Source of the DNA: Clostridium sp. CAG:411 | Lineage (GTDB): Bacteria; Bacillota; Clostridia; Lachnospirales; Lachnospiraceae | DNA: 26,551 nt | Assembly: GCA_000437275.1 (NCBI GenBank) | Contig: FR899704.1 | Coordinates: forward strand, 1-26,551 | Direction: 5' to 3' | Part shown: piece by piece, positions 22,733 to 26,551 of the stretch | How positions within the stretch are numbered: the first letter of the stretch is position 1 | Layout: every line of letters begins with the position of its first letter | Made by a program: the position numbers and the translations under genes | The notes under the pieces: model-generated | Databases searched by the model: none | Told to the model about the DNA's origin: nothing | What the model saw: only the letters and a program-made list of their open reading frames with translations

Positions 22733-24667
22733 CTATCGGCCTAACACAATAGCACTAAGTGGGTCTACTATAATAACACTGCCCTTCTTTTCTTCTATTG
22801 CTTTTGTACCTGCGTTCGTTCCATTTATATATACCTTCCAGCAACCTTCTGGTATCTTTACCTGTTGTGAAGTACGATTTGCATTATAAATTACACATAC
22901 CTCATCCAAAGAATCTTCTAAGCCTTTTCCATCAATTACATAACCTACCATATTTTTAGGCATATCCATAAATCGTAATCTTTTTTCTATTTCACTTGGT
23001 TCTACCATGCGAAGCATAGAATGTTCTTTACGAAATGCAATTAATCCCTTATAATAAGCGACCACATCTGCATATTCACGCTTTCGATTCCATTTCAGAC
23101 TATTGATTTCATCTGGTGCATTGTAACTATTACTTGTAAATTTCTTTCCTGGTTCTGTTCCAGGCTTTGTTCGAAGCATTTCTTCTCCCGCTTGTATAAA
23201 TGGGATTCCCTGTGCTGTAAATACAATCGCTGCTGCCAGACAATTCATCTGCTTTCTTGTCTGTTCATCATCTTCTGGATTTGTCAGTGCTAATTTATCC
23301 CATAAAGTTAAGTCATCATGTGCAGAAATATAATTAATACTTTGCGCTGCGGTCTTTGCCCAATCCTTTTCCTTTCCTTTCAATGCCTGTCTATGATGGG
23401 TCGAACCTACCACAGCAAATTTTAATTCTTCCTCCATATTTGCTTTGCCATTAACAAACCCCTTTGCTTCCACCGCAAATACATGCCCTTTTACTGCATC
23501 ACGTATGTTATCATTAAACATACCATAATCTGGCACTTTCTTTGCATTTACTTTCATCGCCAAGCGTTCCGGCTCAAGCAGTGGTGCTTCCGCAGCCCAT
23601 CCCTCGCCATACAAAATAATATCCGATTTGATTTTCTTTAATTCTTTTGCAATTTCATTCATCGTATCTACATCATGAATTCCCATTAAGTCAAATCGAA
23701 AGCCATCTATATGGTATTCTTTTGCCCAAAAGCATAGGGAATCTACCATAAATTTACGCATCATTTTATGTTCGGATGCAGTCTCATTTCCACAAGCAGA
23801 ACCATTTGCAAAAGTGCCATCTTTACGCATACGATAATAATATCCTGGCAATGTCTTTTCAAAAACAGAATCTTCTGTGTGATAAGTATGATTATACACT
23901 ACATCCATTACCACACCAATTCCATTATCATGGAGTTTTTTTACTAATTGTTTAAATTCTTTTACTCGCACCTCACCATGGTAAGGGTCTGAACTATATG
24001 AACCTTCCAAAACACTATAGTTGACCGGGTCATATCCCCAGTTAAATTGTTTTTTCTCTGGATGTTCCTCATCTACACTTCCAAAATCATGCAGTGGTAA
24101 CAAATGAACATGGGTTACTCCCATCTCTTTAATATGATCTAAACCAGTAGCAAGTCCATCTGGGCTTTTTGTTCCTTCTTCTGCCAGACCTCCAAATAAA
24201 TATTTATTTTTAATACCAGAAGTAGAATCCGCTGAAACATCACGTAAATGTAATTCGTATAAAACTGCATCTGTTTTTTCTTTTAAGGCTGGTCCATGAT
24301 CCTGCTCCCAACCTGCTGGATTTGTTTCTGCAAAATCTAACACCATGGCACGTTTTCCATTTACTCCAGCAGCCTTTGCATATACATCAATTACTTCCTG
24401 TGAAGAGGTTTCACGGTCAATTGTATACGTGTAATACATTCCCTTTAAATCTTTTTGTACTACGGTATACCAAGTACCATTAACATCCATCATCATCGGA
24501 ATCGTTTCAAGCAGGCAATCCCCATTTCCCTGCCCATATAAATTTAAAGTAACTTTTTTTGCAGTTGGAGACCACACACGAAATGTAGTTTCCTCCTTTT
24601 TATACACGCATCCTAAATCACTGCCATCGTAATAATATTTTTTATCCAGCATTTTCCAATTATTCAT
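22733..24667 (-). CDS. pulA: Type I pullulanase (glycogen/starch debranching, GH13)
   Basis: A 644-residue enzyme that hydrolyses alpha-1,6 branches of pullulan, limit dextrins or glycogen. No signal peptide, so it acts inside the cell. An N-terminal CBM48-like domain (about 15-100, FRVWSPTAKKVTLNLY) precedes the GH13 barrel. The pullulanase I motif is FNWGYDP (208-214, usually YNWGYDP); the four GH13 regions are DVVYNH (255-260), DGFRFD with nucleophile Asp326, LYGEGW with acid Glu355, and SAHDD with Asp451. A C-terminal beta domain closes the protein. SD AAGGG before ATG. It follows the secreted transglutaminase-like gene by 42 bp and may share its mRNA. No terminator is seen before gdpP, whose own promoter starts there. 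Confidence 0.95.
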   Translation of the reverse strand: MNNWKMLDKKYYYDGSDLGCVYKKEETTFRVWSPTAKKVTLNLYGQGNGDCLLETIPMMMDVNGTWYTVVQKDLKGMYYTYTIDRETSSQEVIDVYAKAAGVNGKRAMVLDFAETNPAGWEQDHGPALKEKTDAVLYELHLRDVSADSTSGIKNKYLFGGLAEEGTKSPDGLATGLDHIKEMGVTHVHLLPLHDFGSVDEEHPEKKQFNWGYDPVNYSVLEGSYSSDPYHGEVRVKEFKQLVKKLHDNGIGVVMDVVYNHTYHTEDSVFEKTLPGYYYRMRKDGTFANGSACGNETASEHKMMRKFMVDSLCFWAKEYHIDGFRFDLMGIHDVDTMNEIAKELKKIKSDIILYGEGWAAEAPLLEPERLAMKVNAKKVPDYGMFNDNIRDAVKGHVFAVEAKGFVNGKANMEEELKFAVVGSTHHRQALKGKEKDWAKTAAQSINYISAHDDLTLWDKLALTNPEDDEQTRKQMNCLAAAIVFTAQGIPFIQAGEEMLRTKPGTEPGKKFTSNSYNAPDEINSLKWNRKREYADVVAYYKGLIAFRKEHSMLRMVEPSEIEKRLRFMDMPKNMVGYVIDGKGLEDSLDEVCVIYNANRTSQQVKIPEGCWKVYINGTNAGTKAIEEKKGSVIIVDPLSAIVLGR

Positions 24668-24709
24668 AATTTACCCTTTTATCCTTTCCTCATATCTGTA
24701 TCATTTATG

Positions 24710-26374
24710 TCATGCATTTGGTTCTAACTTATTGAGAACCTGTTTTAAAACCACTGTATGATTGTTCGTATACAATTCCTCATAATACGCACAGGCAACT
24801 TTGCTTTTTGCATCTGCTTCTGTTAGAGAACTATTTTTTTGTTCCTGCTGCACCTGTTCTTCGCACTGTGTACTTTGTAAATACTGTTGCATTGGCACAG
24901 TAATATAAGTTTGCCATTGTTCCCCCATATTTGTCAGAAACGAGGTCAAATATGGCATATCACTATTCTCATTCTCATTTACATTTTCATATTCAGTTGC
25001 TAATAATTTATATTGCTCCTCTGTCATATAGTCAAAAACTTCTGCCAACACTTCCAGATAAGCATCATAATTTTTGCACTGTAATTCAGATGCTTCCTCA
25101 TAATTTAGATGATTCTTATAGGAGGCAATTACAGCTTCTTTATATTCTGTTTTTGTTATCGTTGGTTTTAATGTTGTCGCAGGTGCTTTTGTTTTTAATA
25201 ATTCTCCTTCTGCCGCAGTAGCGCTAGGATTTATTGTTACTTGCGGTGTTCTTGTAGATTTTATTAAATCAGGTGGTACTGTAGTAACCTTTGGTGTTGC
25301 AGTTGGTGTTGTAGTAGGTTTTACAGTTGGTCTTGGTATTGCGGTTGGCATGGTCCAATTATAATCACTACTTGCAATCGGATACTTCTTCTTAAAGGCT
25401 GCTGTTGTATATCTAGAATCTAATGAATGGTCTTTCATCATTTTTTTACTTCCTATAAGGAAATAGTCATATACATACGGACGAATGGATAGATCCAAAT
25501 CATCCCATGTAGTATCCACAAAATACCATTTGCTTCCTATCTTTACGATATTCCAAGCATGTAATACTCTGCTTCCATTACTATATCCATATCCAGTGAC
25601 GAAACGACATGGTATTCCTGCCTCTGTACACATTTTATAAAAGATCAGAGCATAACCCTGACAAACCGTACTATGAGAACTACTTACCAAACCAGCATAC
25701 GCTGTAAATTTTGTAAGACTGTTATCATAGGATACATTTTCTGCAATATAATTATGAATCAATCGCATTTTTTCTGCACGACTCTTTCCATTCAACTTCA
25801 ATGTTGCCAATGCACTTTTGACTTTTGCATTTACCTTCTTTACCTGTGCTAAGCTTTCTCTATATTTAATGGTGAACTTAAATACCGATTTGTTGTTTGA
25901 GTAATATGGCACACGAAACCCATAGCTTGCTACTGTTCCATACAAGTAATCGAAGTCATTACTTGTATTTTTATTATCTTTTTGCCAAACAGGTTCAAAC
26001 ATTTTCTTAATGTCATTGTTAATATAGATTTTTCTATAACTCCCCTTAAATGTAATAGTAAAGTTAGTTTTTCTCGCATTCATATAACTATACATTTTAT
26101 TGATGAATGCACTTCTTGTTTTTACCGTACAGCTATTTGCCATAACACTAATCCCATCTGTGCTAATATCTTTATCCTGTACTTTCTTGCCAATCTTTTC
26201 CATCGTCACTTTAGGCGTCAGACTATTTTCTTTTTCTTGTGCCTGATAAATATCTATTGTATTTATAGATTTTGAAACTGTATGATTAGATGCTGCCTTC
26301 CCTGGGAAAGCAGCCGTTTGTATTGTCAACACTGTAATCAATACACCTGCAATTATTCTACTTACTCTTCTCAT
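24710..26374 (-). CDS. Large secreted transglutaminase-like protein with Pro/Thr linker
   Basis: A 554-residue exported protein. Residues 1-28 are a signal peptide (cut near KAA-S). The transglutaminase-like core spans about 170-300: Cys238 in STVCQGYALIFY, His272 in VLHAWNIVKI and Asp287 in YFVDTTWDD, a full triad with the CQGYA form common in bacterial wall-associated members. Then come a Thr/Pro-rich linker (about 342-410, repeated PTxTP) and a helical C-terminal domain (about 408-554) I do not recognise, rich in Glu, Gln and Tyr. It could be a peptidase, a crosslinker or a peptidoglycan-acting protein. The SD AAGGGAG is 8 nt before ATG, with a TTGACA promoter upstream. Its core is different enough from the other family member (8003-8848) that recent duplication is unlikely. 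Confidence 0.85.
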   Translation of the reverse strand: MRRVSRIIAGVLITVLTIQTAAFPGKAASNHTVSKSINTIDIYQAQEKENSLTPKVTMEKIGKKVQDKDISTDGISVMANSCTVKTRSAFINKMYSYMNARKTNFTITFKGSYRKIYINNDIKKMFEPVWQKDNKNTSNDFDYLYGTVASYGFRVPYYSNNKSVFKFTIKYRESLAQVKKVNAKVKSALATLKLNGKSRAEKMRLIHNYIAENVSYDNSLTKFTAYAGLVSSSHSTVCQGYALIFYKMCTEAGIPCRFVTGYGYSNGSRVLHAWNIVKIGSKWYFVDTTWDDLDLSIRPYVYDYFLIGSKKMMKDHSLDSRYTTAAFKKKYPIASSDYNWTMPTAIPRPTVKPTTTPTATPKVTTVPPDLIKSTRTPQVTINPSATAAEGELLKTKAPATTLKPTITKTEYKEAVIASYKNHLNYEEASELQCKNYDAYLEVLAEVFDYMTEEQYKLLATEYENVNENENSDMPYLTSFLTNMGEQWQTYITVPMQQYLQSTQCEEQVQQEQKNSSLTEADAKSKVACAYYEELYTNNHTVVLKQVLNKLEPNA

Positions 26375-26420
26375 AGTTTTCTCCCTTCCTTTGCTAACAG
26401 AGTAGAATGGACAAGTTCAT

Positions 26421-26450
26421 GTTATCTCCCCAAATTTCCTCATTTGTCAA
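26421..26450 (-). promoter_or_regulatory. Promoter of the transglutaminase-pullulanase genes
   Basis: Minus strand: perfect -35 TTGACA (26445-26450), 18 bp, -10 GATAAC (26421-26426, 4 of 6 matches). Confidence 0.5.
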
Positions 26451-26491
26451 GGATATTCGCAATCCACTTCGCTACTTGCTCATATAAAAGT

Positions 26492-26538
26492 GGCACTACG
26501 TGCCTTACGAGGTACGGGGCTTGAACCCCGCACCTCGT
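26492..26538 (-). repeat. Two consecutive hairpins at the right edge
   Basis: Minus strand: a 13-bp stem (26526-26538 with 26507-26519, one wobble) around the loop TTCAAG, then after 2 nt a perfect 5-bp stem GGCAC-GTA-GTGCC (26492-26504) followed by ACTTTTAT. They may be the terminator of a gene beyond the window. The first loop resembles a tRNA T-arm, but the stem is too long and the loop one base short, so it is not called a tRNA. Confidence 0.55.
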
Positions 26539-26551
26539 GCAAGAGTACCCA

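Noticed and set aside
26503..26538. tRNA gene fragment
   Set aside because: The T-loop would be 6 nt, the stem 13 bp, and no acceptor, D-arm or anticodon arm is visible around it.

Overview
The window looks like chromosomal DNA of a low-GC, Gram-positive anaerobe, most likely a gut or rumen member of the Lachnospiraceae (Clostridia). This rests on AT-rich DNA, strong Shine-Dalgarno sites (AAGGAGG type), consensus sigma-A promoters, a sortase with an LPXTG substrate, secreted Ig-like and transglutaminase-like proteins, an intracellular type I pullulanase, and the Firmicutes gene order gdpP-rplI-dnaB. The placement is inferred from gene content; there is no rRNA or tRNA gene to confirm it. Most genes lie on the minus strand, with a plus-strand block at 12.4-15.6 kb.

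Layout from the left. (1) 0.1-2.5 kb is a heavy-metal export operon: a small HMA metallochaperone, then a Zn/Cd/Pb-class P1B ATPase that lacks its own HMA domain. It sits behind a sigma-A promoter with a near-perfect SmtB/CzrA-type operator over the predicted transcription start. (2) 2.6-3.25 kb has no conventional gene. It has a perfect-consensus minus-strand promoter (TTGACA, 17 bp, TATAAT), a roughly 570-nt transcribed region carrying a 63-65 bp tandem repeat and several SD-plus-tiny-ORF units, and a good terminator. This is the best candidate for something undescribed. (3) 3.5-5.9 kb is a translationally coupled acyltransferase-3 and Ig-repeat lipoprotein pair. (4) 6.0-7.3 kb is an LPXTG-anchored acidic surface protein behind a long leader that holds three copies of a structured 65-nt module. 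(5) 7.3-9.6 kb has an acidic cytoplasmic protein, a secreted transglutaminase-like protein and a sortase. (6) 10.0-12.2 kb is an OmpR-type two-component system. (7) 12.4-15.6 kb, on the plus strand, has a Big_2 secreted protein, an orphan ECF-like sigma factor, an AEC transporter and a PAP2-like membrane phosphatase. (8) 15.7-18.5 kb is the operon cdd-pdp-glycosyltransferase, in minus-strand order. (9) 18.7-22.6 kb is gdpP-rplI-dnaB. (10) 22.7-26.4 kb is a secreted transglutaminase-like protein followed by pullulanase.

A cell-surface theme runs through the accessory part: a sortase and its likely substrate, two secreted transglutaminase-fold proteins, Ig-domain proteins, an O-acyltransferase, a PAP2 enzyme, a glycosyltransferase, and two regulators (histidine kinase/response regulator and ECF sigma) that could respond to envelope state. 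The core part is housekeeping: DNA replication, ribosomal protein L9, c-di-AMP turnover, pyrimidine salvage and alpha-glucan debranching.

The two regions that the protein genes do not explain are the repeat-bearing transcript at 2644-3211 and the modular leader at about 6860-7150. Both are described from base-by-base reading only. No folding, database search or expression data were available.
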